A stretch of 64,000 nt of DNA, taken from contig NC_069086.1 of the NCBI RefSeq assembly GCF_947172395.1, positions 2,822,501 through 2,886,500 on the forward strand. Direction: 5' to 3'. The notes under the pieces were generated by a model. The model did not search any database. It worked only from the letters and a program-made list of their open reading frames with translations, and was not told where the DNA came from. The position numbers were made by a program, and so were the translations under genes. Positions 1 to 11,409 of this stretch are shown here, piece by piece (within the stretch, counting starts at the first letter, position 1; every line of letters starts with the position of its first letter). This DNA is from Bicyclus anynana (lineage: Eukaryota; Arthropoda; Insecta; Lepidoptera; Nymphalidae).

Positions 1-1680
1 AAATAGGAGAGAATTTCAAGTCGATTGATCAGGGAGCGTCTCGGAAAATCTGAGGGTTTTTAAGACATTGGGTGTTATGTTTATTGTAACCTTAATCAAT
101 GAGTCGAGTATAATGTCACCCTTGTGACTACACTTCGTGACCAGTGTATGATGTAATGAATTCATTATTGATCATATAGTTTTCCTTGTACGTGAAATAG
201 GCAAATGTCACTTATACTGTTAGAGAACTTTCACATTAGTTTTTCACCCACAGAGTAAGAGTGAGATATATATAGAGATACCTATAAATAGACTCTTTCA
301 TTTCATCCACGCAGAGGCTACGTCCCGTATACGTAACTTTGTCTCATCTGTATCAACTATCCGGTCGTTTGATATACGTTTAGTGTGAAGATCCTCTAAA
401 AATTCAATTGTATATTTATAGGTACATAATGAATTTTTACTTCAAGTATAAGTGGTTATACCCCAGTCAAGTATTTTTTCTTATACTATTCTTTTTTGTT
501 ATTAATGTACATTGAATCAAAAATATATTAGTTTTGTAATTCATGTTTACCCAAATAATATTAAATGATTAAAAAATCTATAATTTCATAAAAATATTTA
601 ATTACAACTTTAGTCATATTTCTATTTTATTTTCTTATAGTTTTAAAAATGTTGAAATTTATTAAAATTATGATAACCACACTTCAATATATTTTAGAAA
701 CATTTATAATTCTATATTGAAAACAAAAATATTTTATATGGCTCGCACAAGTATTAAATTATTTAGTAATGAAATATTGAAATTTTATTTATTTGTAATA
801 TTATAGTTATACTATAAATAAAAAAATAGTTTCGAATGGGAATTACGCAATGCTTGTTATATAAATATATATAAGTGTATTTCATTTAATATAAGACTTT
901 ACTTTTAATATATAAAGGAGATTAAAGAGTGTGATGCTTGACAATTTTAGTTACCAAATTATTTTACTAAGAAATTTAAATTGTTTACTATTTATGGGCT
1001 GTGTATTTGATACCAATTAGAGAAAAGAATTCAAGTCGAGCATAGTTTAATAATATATTTATAATTTAATAATTATTATAAATCGCTGTGGCTGCTCTAT
1101 GGATTTTTGTCCAATGTTTTATGAACACGAAAAAGGATGCATGGAGTAGTATTAGCGATTAATTTTTCATTTTAATTTACTAGTGGAGGTTATAATTTCA
1201 TAGACTTTTGTTGTAAAAATGTCACAATTACGTAAACATTTGGTTCCTAAGCGGAAGACAGGATTATTTTTTTTAACACAAGGTTTCTGTATATTTTGCA
1301 TTAAGTACGGGTCTTCTAATTAACACGCATTTCTTGTCTCGATTAACTGTAATAATGATTTAACACTACATTGATGGGATTTTTTTTAATTGGACTAAAT
1401 TTTGTTGGAACTACTTCTAATTAATAATTATTTTTTATAATGTAACTTTGACTACTTCATCACACTTCAACATTTAGTTGATAGTTTTCGTTTAGATTAG
1501 AAAGTTCCTTAAATCATCGTCCAAAAGTCAGGCCCAATTACTTAGTAGTTATAGGCACCCTATTGATTTCATTAGCTTTTTCGACTAAAATTCATGTTGC
1601 TCATTGACTAAAATTCATTAACATTCGAGTCAGTAGGTATAAGTCATTAAAAAACTTACTGACTTTTATTTCAATATTTC
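1..1680. other. AT-rich stretch with no recognisable gene
   Basis: Strongly AT-rich sequence with stop codons in all frames and many A or T runs. I see no SINE, LINE or Helitron ends here and no splice-bounded open frame. It is probably intergenic or intronic DNA. Confidence 0.5.
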
Positions 1681-1700
1681 AGGCAGTATGTCAATGGTAG

Positions 1701-1993
1701 AGCCGTGAAAGCTCTTTGCCTCCGATTCCTGAGGGCGTAGGTTCGAATTTGGTCCGGGGCATGCACCTTCAACTTTTCAGTTATGTGCATTTTAAGAAAT
1801 TAAATAAGTATCACTCACATGGTGAAGGGAAAACATCGTGAGGAAATCTGCATACCTGAGAATATTCTTAATTCTCTATGTGTGTGTGAAGTCTGCCAAT
1901 CCATTGGGCCAGTGCGGTGGACTAAAGCCTAACTCCTCTTATTGTGAGAAGAGACTCGTGATCAGCAATGAGCCGAATATGGGTTGATAATGT
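1701..1993 (+). repeat. SINE-A copy 1 (tRNA-derived)
   Basis: This is the first of about 19 copies of the commonest family in the window. The tRNA-like head (GAGCCGTGA, then box B GGTTCGAAT) is followed by the conserved body (GGGGCATGCACC, TTTTCAGTTATGTGCAT, GTGTGTGAAGTCTGCCAATC) and ends at the ATGGGTTGATAATG tail. The box A region is damaged (GAAAGCTC in place of GATAGCCC), so the pol III promoter is probably dead. Confidence 0.88.
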
Positions 1994-3569
1994 CAGTGGT
2001 ACAGACCTATTTCTGTAGCCTCTAAAATAGAATAGGTCCTACATCTTATTTCTCTTCTTGCGTGTCTGTGTACCTTCCTATCAGAGACAGTAAAGAGAGT
2101 GCATCTTTGTTTATCTACACACACTTGTGAGTAGTCCCATAATTACCTTGTAATTGTAGTTATTCATTGATATCATAATTTTAAAACACTGTCAAAAGTT
2201 ACAATAATATAGTTCAAATATTTGATAAGTATAAAAATTGGGCAAACAATAATTAGTTTATTTACCCAATTGTTATACTTATCTATATTCAACATAATAA
2301 ATAATTAACATAACTATGACCTCAACGTCTGGACGGGAAATATTTACCGACCTACTTATTATAGGTGTATTAATAAAAAAATGCTTGACTGCAGTGTTAA
2401 GAATCTTTTCCCTGCAATAAAGTTTTATTTATCTGCTATTAAAAATACAAAGTCGTTCTTTGTATGTTTTGTATTCTCTTTTTTTTTGGATATTTTTGCC
2501 TACATTTCAGTCTAGTGTTATTAACGTAAATAAGGAATTCAAACAGTTATAGGGTTGTTTGAAATCCGGAAACTTCTAAAATGCACTAATCTTGTCGCAT
2601 GTAGTACTATCAGACCAATTACTTTCTATTGGGTTTGTATCGCACTCAAATTCACCAACAAAATTTTCTGTAGATTTTTGAGGGGAACGAGGTAAACTCG
2701 CACATCGAAAATACTCACTACACACAACTATAAATTTTAAATCGTTATACACACACGTGTTATTACAATGAAACATCGATTCTATAGACGCAGTTTGTAT
2801 GAAACGTTTGATCATAATCAAATAGTTTTGACAGAGGCAAATCTCTAGCGAGGCAGGTCCTAGGGTAATTGGTCTGAGAGTATTACCACAAGTTATTCTT
2901 AAGGCTAAGCTACACCATTTGAAAACCCTTGAAACCTGCTGCCTACCAAAGCTACTCGTACGTCTAAATTTCATAATTGGCTACCGTAGGTACTAACTTA
3001 CGAATACAGTGATAAGAACATGGCAGCCTTCATAAAATGCAAGCTCTGCTTCTATTAATTTTTTGTAATATTAACTTAGCCTAGTTCGCCATGTGTAACT
3101 TAGCCTTTATGGGAAAATTAGTGATGTCTAAAAACATGGCACATTATTATTTAAAAACAGTGGGTAAAAATATTTTATACTGTGAATTTTTCGAAGTGGG
3201 TTGGTAAGTTAGAAAATGGATTGCAAAATTATTGTAGTGTACCACTAGACGCCACTTAGATAAAAAGCTTTTGATGTTTGTTATACATGTTTACTCAACT
3301 TGTTAACTATTTCGCCCTTTTGAATGTGAAACGCTTGTTATTTATAAGATTTATATGATTATATGGAAAGTTTACAGATTCTGTGTGTGGTTTTATTTAA
3401 ACACCCCTAAATTTTTTGGGTAGGTAGGTACATTACATATCCATTCAGATCGAATAAGTAACAATAGAAAAGGATGAACAAATTATTTCATGGAGCTCAA
3501 AAAATCAATTCTTTTGCTTAGTTGCTTGAAGAGAAAATATGTACCTAAACCTAATGAAATAATATTCGA
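1994..3569. other. Gap without recognisable gene; one unassigned ORF
   Basis: AT-rich sequence. The minus strand of 2576-2974 carries a 132-codon open frame (MKFRRTSSFG... to ...CDKISAF) that I do not recognise. It has no obvious domain, signal peptide or membrane segment. The complementary motifs TACTATCAGACCAATTAC (2605-2622) and GTAATTGGTCTGAGAGTA (2865-2882) form a short imperfect inverted repeat inside it, which suggests an eroded mobile element more than a gene. Confidence 0.25.
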
Positions 3570-3875
3570 GTCTTGATAACCCAGTGGAAATGCCCTCTTA
3601 TTCCGATTCCGGAGGGTGTGGGTTCGAATCCGGTTCGGGGTATGCACCTCCAACTTTTCAGTTGAGTGCATTTTAAGAAATTAAATATCACGTGTCTCAA
3701 ACGGTGAAGGAAAACATCATGAGGAAACCTGCATACCAGAGAATTTTCTTAATTCTCTACGTGTGTGAAGTCTGCTAATCCGTATTGGGCCAGCGAGGTG
3801 GACTATTAGCCTAACCCCTCTCATTCTGAGAGGAGACTGGAGCTCAGCAGTGAGCCTAATATGGGTTGATAATGA
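3570..3875 (+). repeat. SINE-A copy 2
   Basis: Head TGATAACCCAGTGG (box A-like) and GGTTCGAATCC (box B), then the full SINE-A body down to ATGGGTTGATAATGATGAAG. It is nearly full length. A Helitron 3' terminus follows directly. Confidence 0.92.
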
Positions 3876-3884
3876 TGAAGTATC

Positions 3885-3957
3885 CACGAAGAACGGTTTT
3901 TGGATAGGGCCGGATTAAAGAGGTCTAAGAGCGTACGAAGTCGCGGGCGTCCGCTAG
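3885..3957 (+). mobile_element. Helitron 3'-end fragment
   Basis: GGTCTAAGAGCGTACGAAG leads into the GC-rich terminal sequence GTCGCGGGCGTCCGCTAG followed by T. This is the 3' end shared by the lepidopteran short Helitrons in this window. The 5' part is missing, and the SINE-A copy just upstream may have cut it off. Confidence 0.7.
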
Positions 3958-4560
3958 TTAACTATATTGAGAACCTTGCAGGTGATATTGCAGCCTAACA
4001 TAAATTGCTACCTGCTACAAATTCGTCAAGATAAGTGTAAGCTCATTGCAAATAGAGGAACTTCCTCACAGCTGGTCATCTTTATGACATCACTTACTGA
4101 AACATAATATATTATGTTGTTGTAATGAGTCAGTTTGAAACCTGCGCCGCGGACGAACACATGTGTTTTCTGTGTGTTGTTTTAATGCGATTTATTAGTC
4201 TAGACTTTAGTTCTATAATAACTTAATACCCTAGTGTTGTAACCGTGGATTATTATGCAAGTGGCAACTAATAAGGTTAACTTTTAATTGTGTCAAGAAA
4301 AACAATTTTTCTGAAATAAATATAAACAGTTTTATCTAATACAGTTTTTAGTTTAGTAACTGTTAGTTTAACTTGAAGTCTAGCTTTTCCCAAATAATTT
4401 AGTTACTAAAGGATCGAGAGAACTTTGCCGACTTACATTTGGAGTTGGATTTTATTGTAAGTACCTAATCTAGTTATTAAGTTATATCTATATTTTTAGT
4501 AGAAAGCTAGAACTAGGTACATTGAAGACTTCTGTGGTAGGAATGCACCGGGTTTCAATA
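3958..4560. other. Gap without recognisable gene
   Basis: AT-rich sequence without splice-bounded open frames. A fragment around 3975-3998 (CTTGCAGGTGATATTGCAG) resembles the tail region of SINE-B but is too short to call. Confidence 0.4.
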
Positions 4561-4731
4561 GAGAGGTCCTGAAGACTTATTCTGAAAAGATGTTTCGTTT
4601 AACTCGCAAATGCGAGTTTGAAAAGCACCAAAACCTTTCTCTTTCTATAGTATCGTGTTAGACAGAGAGAGATACAGGTGAATTCGAAACTTATACGAAA
4701 CATCATTACAGAATAGGCCTCCTGGGATCGT
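4561..4731. mobile_element. Foldback MITE (imperfect TIRs)
   Basis: The left arm (CTTATTCTGAAAAGATGTTTCGT, 4576-4598) pairs imperfectly with the right arm (ACGAAACATCATTACAGAATAG, 4695-4716). The outer AGGTCCTGAAG and CCTCCTGGGAT extend the symmetry. The inner sequence has no coding potential. It is likely a non-autonomous DNA transposon of about 170 bp whose superfamily I cannot assign. Confidence 0.55.
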
Positions 4732-4764
4732 TTCACAGCTCAGGTCAGTTAAGGATTTTATATA

Positions 4765-4841
4765 TACTCAGGCACAATTATCCGCCCATTTTAATATACT
4801 TGCGTCATATTAAAGAGGGCGGATAATTGTGCCTCTGAGTA
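4765..4841. mobile_element. 77-bp stem-loop MITE
   Basis: Inverted arms TACTCAGGCACAATTATCC...GCCC and GGGCGGATAATTGTGCCTCTGAGTA match over about 23 bp, with a 2-bp CT insertion in the right arm. An inner TTTAATA/TATTAAA pair extends the hairpin around TACTTGCGTCA. The strand could fold almost end to end. It is a compact foldback element or a structured transcript source. Confidence 0.7.
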
Positions 4842-4879
4842 GGTATATTTTTATGTGTCTAGTTTGGCCTACCGACAAA

Positions 4880-4965
4880 TATGTATCTTCCGCCCAGCGA
4901 TGTAGCGTTCCGGTATTCTACTGTGTAAAAACCTGTAGATAGGTGACAGGTGGGTAAATTAAAAT
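4880..4965 (+). repeat. SINE-B internal fragment, diverged
   Basis: TTTGGCCTACCGACAAATATG...CAGCGATGTAGCGTTCCGGTA aligns to the SINE-B body (consensus ACCGGCAAAGACGTACCGCCAAGCGATTTAGCGTTCCGG). Both ends are missing. Confidence 0.5.
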
Positions 4966-5505
4966 TATTCCATCCATCAATCATTCCATCTATACGAGAA
5001 GGAACAAATAGAAAAATAGTCATGTCTGTCTATCTGTCTGTTCACTGTAAACTCAAATAGAACCTACCTACTGAAAGGATTTCCATGCGGTTTTCCCCAA
5101 TAGATAGTGTGATTTATAAGGAAGATGTCGGTATTTGCAAGTTGTGTGTGAATTGATTGAAATATGACGATTCATTGTTGGAAGAGTCGAAATTAGTTAA
5201 AGCGCCTAGGAGTTTTCACCTTATTCCGTTAAAATATACCTATCTAACTGTATGAATGTTACGTAAAATGATGATAATTGTGACTTTCGTTGAAAACACA
5301 ATGTAAGATGATCGCATTAGCGAAAATACGATGAAGAACTATGTAAATGACTGACTGATTAATTGAATGGTACACCGAGTTACATAATAACCCTGCAGGT
5401 GAGATAGCAGTCAAGGGCTTACTTGTCATTGAAGAAAAGTGAGTTATGTATTCTGTCGAACAAGATAAAGTGCCTATTCAAAACTCTAACATTGTAGGTG
5501 TATTT

Positions 5506-5833
5506 GACGGCCTCCGTGGCGCAGTGGTATGCGCGGTGGATTTACAAAACGGAGGTCCTGGGTTCGATCCCCGGCTGGGCAGATTGAGATTTTCTTAATT
5601 AGTCCAGGTCTGGCTGGTGGGAGGCTTCGGGCGTGGCTAGTTACCACCCTACCGGCAAAGACGTACAGCCAAGCAATTTAGCGTTCCGGTACGATGCCGT
5701 GTAGAAACCGAAAGGGGTATGGATTTTCATCCTCCTCCTAACAAGTTAGCCCGCTTACATCTTAGACTGCATCATCACTTACCATCAGGTGAGATTGCAG
5801 TCAAGGGCTAACTTGTAAAGAATAAAAAAAAAA
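5506..5833 (+). repeat. SINE-B copy 1, full length (tRNA-derived)
   Basis: The tRNA-like head GGCCTCCGTGGCGCAGTGG (box A) and GGGTTCGATCCCCGGC (box B) is followed by the body (CTGGTGGGAGGCTTCGGGCG, GCAATTTAGCGTTCCGGTAC, TGGATTTTCATCCTCCTCC) and a 3' end AAGGGCTAACTTGTAAAGAAT with an A-rich tail. It is the best-preserved plus-strand copy. The tail type differs from SINE-A, implying a different LINE partner. Confidence 0.93.
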
Positions 5834-6194
5834 GTATACCTATATAAGGCTTCAGTAAAATTAAGTAGATACCTACTTGTCTCTGGTATCGTAATTTTCG
5901 TTTTTCTATCGCTAATGCTTTGCCCATAATGTCAGGCGTGGGATCACTCAGCCGATAATAACGAGTGTTCCATTTGCTTTATCTAGCCATTAATCAGTTT
6001 GACTAGACTTCACTTGTGTACGTATAATGTGCTTAGTTCTAAGAATACAACTTTGTATTGCTTTTATCTACCTATTCACTTAACTCCCACGGGGAGTTCT
6101 CTATTAGTTACATATAGGTGCGTAAACTTAGATAGAATGTATCCATTTGGAAAACCTTGAATTAAAAACGTATTAATGTAGCTAATTAAATGAT

Positions 6195-6450
6195 GAGCCG
6201 TGATAGCCCAGTGGATATGACCTCTGCCTCCGATTCCGGAGAGTGTGGGTTCGAATCTGGTCCAGGGCATGCACCTCCAGCTTTTCAGTTGTGTGCATTT
6301 TAAGAATTTAAATATCACGTGTCTCAAACGGTGAAGGAAAAACAACGTGAGGAAACGTGCATACAAGAGAATAATTCTCTGCGTTTGTGAAGTCCGCCAA
6401 TCCAGGGGTTAGGTATTGACTTAACCCCTCTCGCATTGGGCTCGTATATG
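6195..6450 (+). repeat. SINE-A copy 3
   Basis: Intact head (GAGCCGTGATAGCCCAGTGG, GGTTCGAATCTGG) and body. The 3' third is rearranged after AGTCCGCCAATCC: the usual CAGCGTGGTGG segment is lost and no GATAATG tail remains. Confidence 0.88.
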
Positions 6451-6585
6451 CAGGGAATATATTATAATAATCCTATAAATTATAATATTATAAAAATCCT
6501 ATAATCGGCAGGTCTTCGGTAATAACAACTCTTTTAATAGGTTCCTGACCAGCGTAGCTGCTAGCCGTATCAGCCGTATCAATGA

Positions 6586-6786
6586 CTAGCTGACGCCGCG
6601 CGGTTTCACCCGCGCCGCGTGGTTCCCGTTTCCATAGGAGTACGAGGATAATATATATCCTATAGCCTTTCTCGATAAATGGGCTATCTAACACTGAAAG
6701 AATTTTTCAAATCGGACCAGTAAATGCTGAGATTAGCGCGTTCAACCAAACAAACAAACTACAGCTTTTTAATATAATTAGTATGA
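6586..6786 (-). mobile_element. Non-autonomous Helitron, about 200 bp
   Basis: Read on the minus strand, the 5' region is TTCATACTAATTATATTAAA, then AGTTTGTTTGTTTGG, GCGCTAATCTCAGCATTTAC and GATTTGAAAAATTC. It ends ACCGCGCGGCGTCAGCTAG. The terminus, CTAG preceded by a GC-rich palindrome, fits Helitron structure. It resembles the other copies at 29184, 54537 and 60620. Confidence 0.8.
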
Positions 6787-7376
6787 ATAAATCAATTTGC
6801 CGAAAAAAAAGCACGAAAAGCGTAGGTATTTTTAATTTGTATTGTTCATAACTAGCTCAATTTCTAGAAGGAAGTGGTAACTTATAATCAATAAATATTT
6901 ATTTTAATTCAATGCAAGCAATTTTTAGTTTCTTTTGTGAGAAATTTTTACTCTTGGGGCTCCTAACTAATTTTGACACAGAGCCATTCCAAGGCATACT
7001 ACGCCATCGGTCCTGACATTTAACTTAAAATGATATCTAAGTCCCGAGTATAAAATGACCAACTTCGCAATTCGCTGCGATTGGGTATTTCTTTATATAA
7101 AAAGAAAACTCAACATGAAACATTGAGTTTAGAGTAACGCAGTACTTTGTTAACAGAAAAAATCTCTGGAAGGAACGTTTTTTCCGCGTCAATGGAGTGT
7201 AACGAAGTGCACATTCGTACTCGCTGAGCTTTCAAACTGCCATTATCAGGTAGATAAGCGATATACAATATACATATAGATAACTAATGTGTATCATGAT
7301 AAAAACTTTTCATATATTTTCCGGTGACCTTGCACGTTGGAAAAACATTTTTATTATAGCTTGGCAAATTCGTTAG

Positions 7377-7511
7377 TAACACTCCCGATGGTCCGCGCGG
7401 ACCGGTAGGGCTAGCGATGCTTCGCGCGCACGACTTCATACCCGCGCAGTCCTTCCCTCTGCCCCGCGCGTATGACTTCACACCCGTCGCCCGCATATCA
7501 TGGGAGTGTCA
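7377..7511. mobile_element. GC-rich MITE family W, copy 1
   Basis: TAACACTCCCGATGGTCCGC at the left and CATATCATGGGAGTGTCA at the right give short inverted ends (ACACTCCC/GGGAGTGT). The interior is GC-rich (GCGCGCACGACTTCATACCC) in contrast to its AT-rich flanks. Related copies lie near 25032 and 44421. It has no coding potential of its own. Confidence 0.6.
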
Positions 7512-7515
7512 TCTA

Positions 7516-8240
7516 ATTGCATTTTTGACCGGATTGCATTAGATAAAATACCCGGAGACCACGCGGTGCTGCGTGCTGTGACCACTTTCACGATTCGCGA
7601 GGATCTGTAAATGGTCTATAGGCGGCGGATGTTGCAGGGGCTTATGTTACGAGGGCCTACGAGTTCCATCTAACAAACTATAAATATACTAAACTATCTA
7701 TATGTTATTATAAACATTGTCTGTTATTTGCTGATAATAATTCTTTAATGTCATGATTACAGTTTTTCGTTTATAAGATACTGATTTGACTAAACCTAAA
7801 GATTCTATCTTTAGCTTTATTAATTATTATTTAAACTCAGATTAAACTATTTACATTTTATAATTAATTTAAATATTATAATGTTATTAATTTCATAATG
7901 TTAGACTAAGCCGTAAAACTGTATAATTAAAAAGTAGTTGTAAGATACAGAAACCATTTTGAATTGTACAACTGTTTGATTCATAGTCGGTAATAATTTT
8001 GTCGTCTGGTAGCCAGTCGAGCGCGATCTTTGTTGGTGATAATACACTTTGTTGGTACTATACGAGGATTTTCATTGCTGAATACACATTCCTGACGTCA
8101 CGCTGCCCGTCTCAGTAATACTTAGTCTTTTTACTATTCCAGACCGGCGGGCATAAACCAGGTCCGTAGCTGGACAGCAATCCGGCTAATTACCAGAACG
8201 ACTGACTGTTGGAGGCAGAGCTATGATTTATATTTATACT
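7516..8240. other. Gap without recognisable gene
   Basis: Contains a GC-richer patch at 7555-7680 and another at 8030-8220 (including GAGCGCGATC and ACGTCACGCTGCCCGTC). Neither has an open frame with splice sites or a known repeat signature. They may be unique or regulatory host sequence. Confidence 0.3.
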
Positions 8241-8794
8241 TCTATACTAATATTATAAAGAGGAAAACTTTGTTTGTATGTTTGTTTGTGTGTTTGTTTG
8301 TTTGTTTGTTTGTTTGATTGTAATGAATAGGCTCAAAAACTACTGGACCGATTTTAAAAAATCTTTCACCATTCGAAAGCTACATTATCCACAAGTAACA
8401 TAGGCTAAAATTCATTTTGGAAAAAATAGGGTTCCGTAAGATATTTGGGATTTTCGGACACAAGGTGTAAAAAATCAACCAGAAAAGTTGCTTATTTTGC
8501 GTACGCTGCCTTAACTATAAAAGATAAAACCATAAAATGTTCTAATTATGTAGATCTTATAAATATCTACAAAAAATGTCTGCGACACACTATACCAATC
8601 TATGTCGAATGAGGCACAACAACCTTTTTCTTATTTAAAAATTGAATTTTTTGGACTACATTTAAACACATTTATTTAGGTAGGATGGGTTAGGTAGGGG
8701 TAGGGGTAGGGTAGGAACAGGGTAAGGGTAGGATAGGGGTCATTGATAGTTTACATCGAGTTTCACGCGGACGAAGTCGCGGGCGTCGGCTAGT
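8241..8794 (+). mobile_element. Non-autonomous Helitron, 554 bp
   Basis: Starts TCTATACTAATATTATAAAG and ends GTCGCGGGCGTCGGCTAG followed by T. Inside are a (TTTG)n tract at 8270-8316, the family motif ACTACTGGACCGATTTTAAA, and a GGGTAGGGGTAGGG stretch at 8690-8742. It has no Rep or helicase coding sequence, so mobility would depend on an autonomous relative. Confidence 0.88.
8270..8316 (+). repeat. (TTTG)n microsatellite
   Basis: About ten TTTG/TTTGTGTG units just inside the 5' end of the Helitron. The same tract is present in shorter form in other copies. Confidence 0.9.
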
Positions 8795-8981
8795 AGCAAA
8801 TATATTGCTGACTGAACATTTATATCTGTGACAGAGCTCTGCAGTATGAATATGGAATTTAGGGATGTAACAGTTCGTTGTTCAATAAGCAACGTTTAAT
8901 ACACATTTGTCCGCCTCAGTTTTGATGCGCTAGTGCCTTATCTCTAGTGTAAAATATCATTGCTTACAATAGAGGATATTT

Positions 8982-9262
8982 GACGGCCGCGTGGCGCAGT
9001 GGGTAGTGACCCTGCTATCTGCATCCACAGCCGTGGGTTCGATTCCCACAACTGGAAAATATTTGTGTGATGAGCATGGGTGTTTTCCAGTGTCTGTGTG
9101 TATTTATACATTATATAAGTATTTATATGTAGTATATAATTGTATATTAATATTATAATATCAACTATCTTAGCACCCATAACACAACCTACTCTGTATG
9201 CTTACTTTGGGGCTAGATAGTGATGTGTACTGTTTAAGTATATTTATTTATTTATTTATTTA
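8982..9262 (+). repeat. SINE-C copy 1 (tRNA-derived)
   Basis: Head TGACGGCCGCGTGGCGCAG with box A-like TGGCGCAGTGGG and box B-like GGGTTCGATTCCC. The body includes GATGAGCATGGGTGTTTTCC and TTTGGGGCTAGATAGTGATG. It ends in a (TTTA)n tract at 9238-9262. The head resembles SINE-B but the body is unrelated. A minus-strand fragment lies near 13576. Confidence 0.85.
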
Positions 9263-9684
9263 ACTTGGACCTATATACCTGAAACGTAGGCACATAAAGA
9301 TATACTACAGGTTTGCAATGGTTTACGTTTGTAATATGTTCTTTAATATGAAATCTAGTTATAGTTAGCACGCACAATACATGAGGAGCTTTCAACCAGT
9401 CTACCGTGTTATCGACGAGATAACGGTCATAACATCGATAAAAACATTGTAACTACCCACTGTAGCCTTGATTTTGGGTTTCAGGGTTCTGTAGTAACCC
9501 TCAAATATATTCTGTTGTCTGAATGTTATAAATTGAAATTAATATTTAAATATATTTTTTTAATTAGGCTTTTAAAAAAGTTTTAAAAATTGAACAAAAC
9601 TTCTCTTATTCACTTATCGTTCTACTATATTTTGAATTACATAATATAGGGAAGTTTCCTGACTGCAGTATCAAATTATATTTG

Positions 9685-9770
9685 ACGGCTATGGTGCAGT
9701 TGGTAGTGTTGTGGTTACCACCCTACCGGCAAGGATGAATCGCCAAGCGATTTAGCGTACCGGGTACCTT
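9685..9770 (+). repeat. SINE-B copy with internal deletion
   Basis: TTTGACGGCTATGGTGCAGT (head) joins directly to GTGGTTACCACCCTACCGGC (body), so the box B region has been deleted. The copy then runs to CAAGCGATTTAGCGTACCGG. Confidence 0.75.
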
Positions 9771-9984
9771 CCTAGGTATGGGTATTTAGTTAATTACCAT
9801 ATAAATATCCAAACTTGTAACTACGTATTCCAAATAAGCCCGTTTCTACGAGTATTTTATTTATTATTATTTATCTATACTTTATTTGTACACCACAACA
9901 TAAGAAAAAACAAATAAAAAGACAGAAAAAAAGTGCATCACTGAAGTAGGATACAAAGACGGCCTTATCGCTGTGTAGCGATTT

Positions 9985-10065
9985 CTTCCAGTATCTTAAG
10001 ACTGCGGCGTCTCTTAACATCAGGTGAGATCGCATGTCGAGGGTTACCTTGTAAGTAATTGGATC
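9985..10065 (+). repeat. SINE-B 3'-end fragment, diverged
   Basis: TCTTAAGACTGCGGCGTCTC and AACATCAGGTGAGATCGCAT align to the SINE-B 3' region that normally reads TTAGACTGCATCATCACTTA. The end is GGTTACCTTGTAAGTAATTG. Confidence 0.55.
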
Positions 10066-10501
10066 AAAAATACATTTACCAAAATAATATTAATATATTT
10101 TCTCCAGAACCGATGAACTTGCAAAATGTCAGTAGGAAGCTTTTCAAAACAGTTTCAATGTACTTATTTGTAATTTGTAAGAGGGTATTAGATTAACAGA
10201 TATACCTACCGATAAATACATTTAGAGATATTAAAACAACCCAGATGTCTATGGCACTGTCTTGCTTTGTTTAATTCTAAGGGTCGGCAAATGGCAATAT
10301 CAATCTATCCCCTACGTCGCCTTAGATTTATGTTCTTGATATATTGCGATCCTCCTAAATCAATATCAAAGGCACCAGTAATTCGAACGCATTTCCCCGA
10401 AAATTACGGGAGAAAAGAAAAAATGGAGTTCCTTTAATAGTGAAATTATCTTCTTCCAAATCCGTATATGATACAATATAGTACAATCTGCATAACATAA
10501 C

Positions 10502-10533
10502 ATACTAATATTATAAAGAGGTAAACTTCGTGG
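10502..10533 (+). mobile_element. Helitron 5'-end stub
   Basis: TACTAATATTATAAAGAGG is the Helitron 5' signature. It is cut after about 30 bp, at the point where SINE-A sequence begins. Confidence 0.65.
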
Positions 10534-10900
10534 ATCCAGTGGATATGACCTTTGCCTCCGATTCCGGAGGGTGTAGACCGGTGACGTCGTAGTAGTTCCA
10601 CAGGGAGCTAAACGGCATTTACTCAACAGGAAAAAAAGGTTCGAATCTAGTCCGGGGCATGCATCTCCAACTTTTCAGTTGTGTGCATTTTAAGAAATTA
10701 AATATCACGTGTCTCAAACGTACAGGAAAAACATCGTGAGGAAACCTGCATACCAGAAAATTTTCTTAATTCTCTGCGTGTGTGAAGTCTGCCAATCCGA
10801 ATTGGGGCAGCGTGGTGGACTATTGGCTTAACCCTTCTCGTTCTGAGAGGAGAGCTCAGCAGTGAGACGAATATGGGTTGATAATGATGATGATGATGAA
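10534..10900 (+). repeat. SINE-A copy 4 with 63-bp insertion between box A and box B
   Basis: TCCAGTGGATATGACC to GGAGGGTGT is followed by about 63 bp of foreign sequence (10575-10637). The element then resumes at GGTTCGAATC and runs through to ATGGGTTGATAATG(ATG)n. The insertion lengthens the A-B box spacing beyond a normal tRNA-type promoter. Its right edge is an A7 run. Confidence 0.9.
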
Positions 10901-11222
10901 TGTCTAAGAATCTTGAACCTTTCATATTACGTCATCAACCCATTTTACCTTTCATATAAAACAAATTAAATTGAAATCGCTTCCTCCACAGATTGATCCA
11001 CAGACAAATTGACAGACAGAGACAGACACCTCAAACTTGTAAACCCCTCTGTTTTCGTCGGGGATTAATTAAAAATAAAGGTACGTTTTACATAAAAATA
11101 GGAAGATAGGTACATAAAAAAGGCCAAGGCGTATTTGTTCGCAAAAGAAGTCCATTATCGAAATAAGACGTGTACTAATCATATAAAGGGCAAGTGGCGT
11201 GTGGACAGACGGCGGCACTCAC

Positions 11223-11350
11223 CTGAATTACATCGTCAATAACGTGACGCGACGGCCGGGGGAAGGGAGGGGGAGTATGTACTAGTCCAGGAGCCGGGGA
11301 GCATTCTTACAATTGATTACTATCAAGTTAATTTTCCGTGAACTGAGTGG
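11223..11350 (-). other. Candidate minus-strand exon end with splice donor
   Basis: On the minus strand, ACGATGTAATTCAG is followed by GTGAGT (11222-11217), a strong 5' splice-site match. A GC-rich stretch (11235-11275) precedes it. The upstream part (11284-11350) belongs to repeat family V, which recurs at 11863-11912 and, inverted, at 12420-12500. The signal may therefore be a transposon-borne splice site. No acceptor or start codon was identified. Confidence 0.2.
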
Positions 11351-11409
11351 GGGAGTATCTTAATGACAAATTTTGAGATCGTTTATTATTATTTTATTTT
11401 TGACATTTT

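Noticed and set aside
2576..2974. 132-codon minus frame as a real gene
   Set aside because: No recognisable domain and no splice or promoter context; an inverted repeat inside suggests an old transposon. Left as an unassigned frame.
5506..5580. Functional tRNA gene at a SINE-B head
   Set aside because: Boxes A and B are present, but the sequence runs straight into the SINE body with no acceptor-stem closure or terminator, and the same unit recurs many times.
8241..8794. CRISPR-like or phage-like repeats
   Set aside because: The repeats are dispersed, not regularly spaced, and all other signals are of an insect genome.
10880..10900. (GAT)n tracts as independent microsatellites
   Set aside because: They are the 3' tails of SINE-A or RTE copies and are reported with those.
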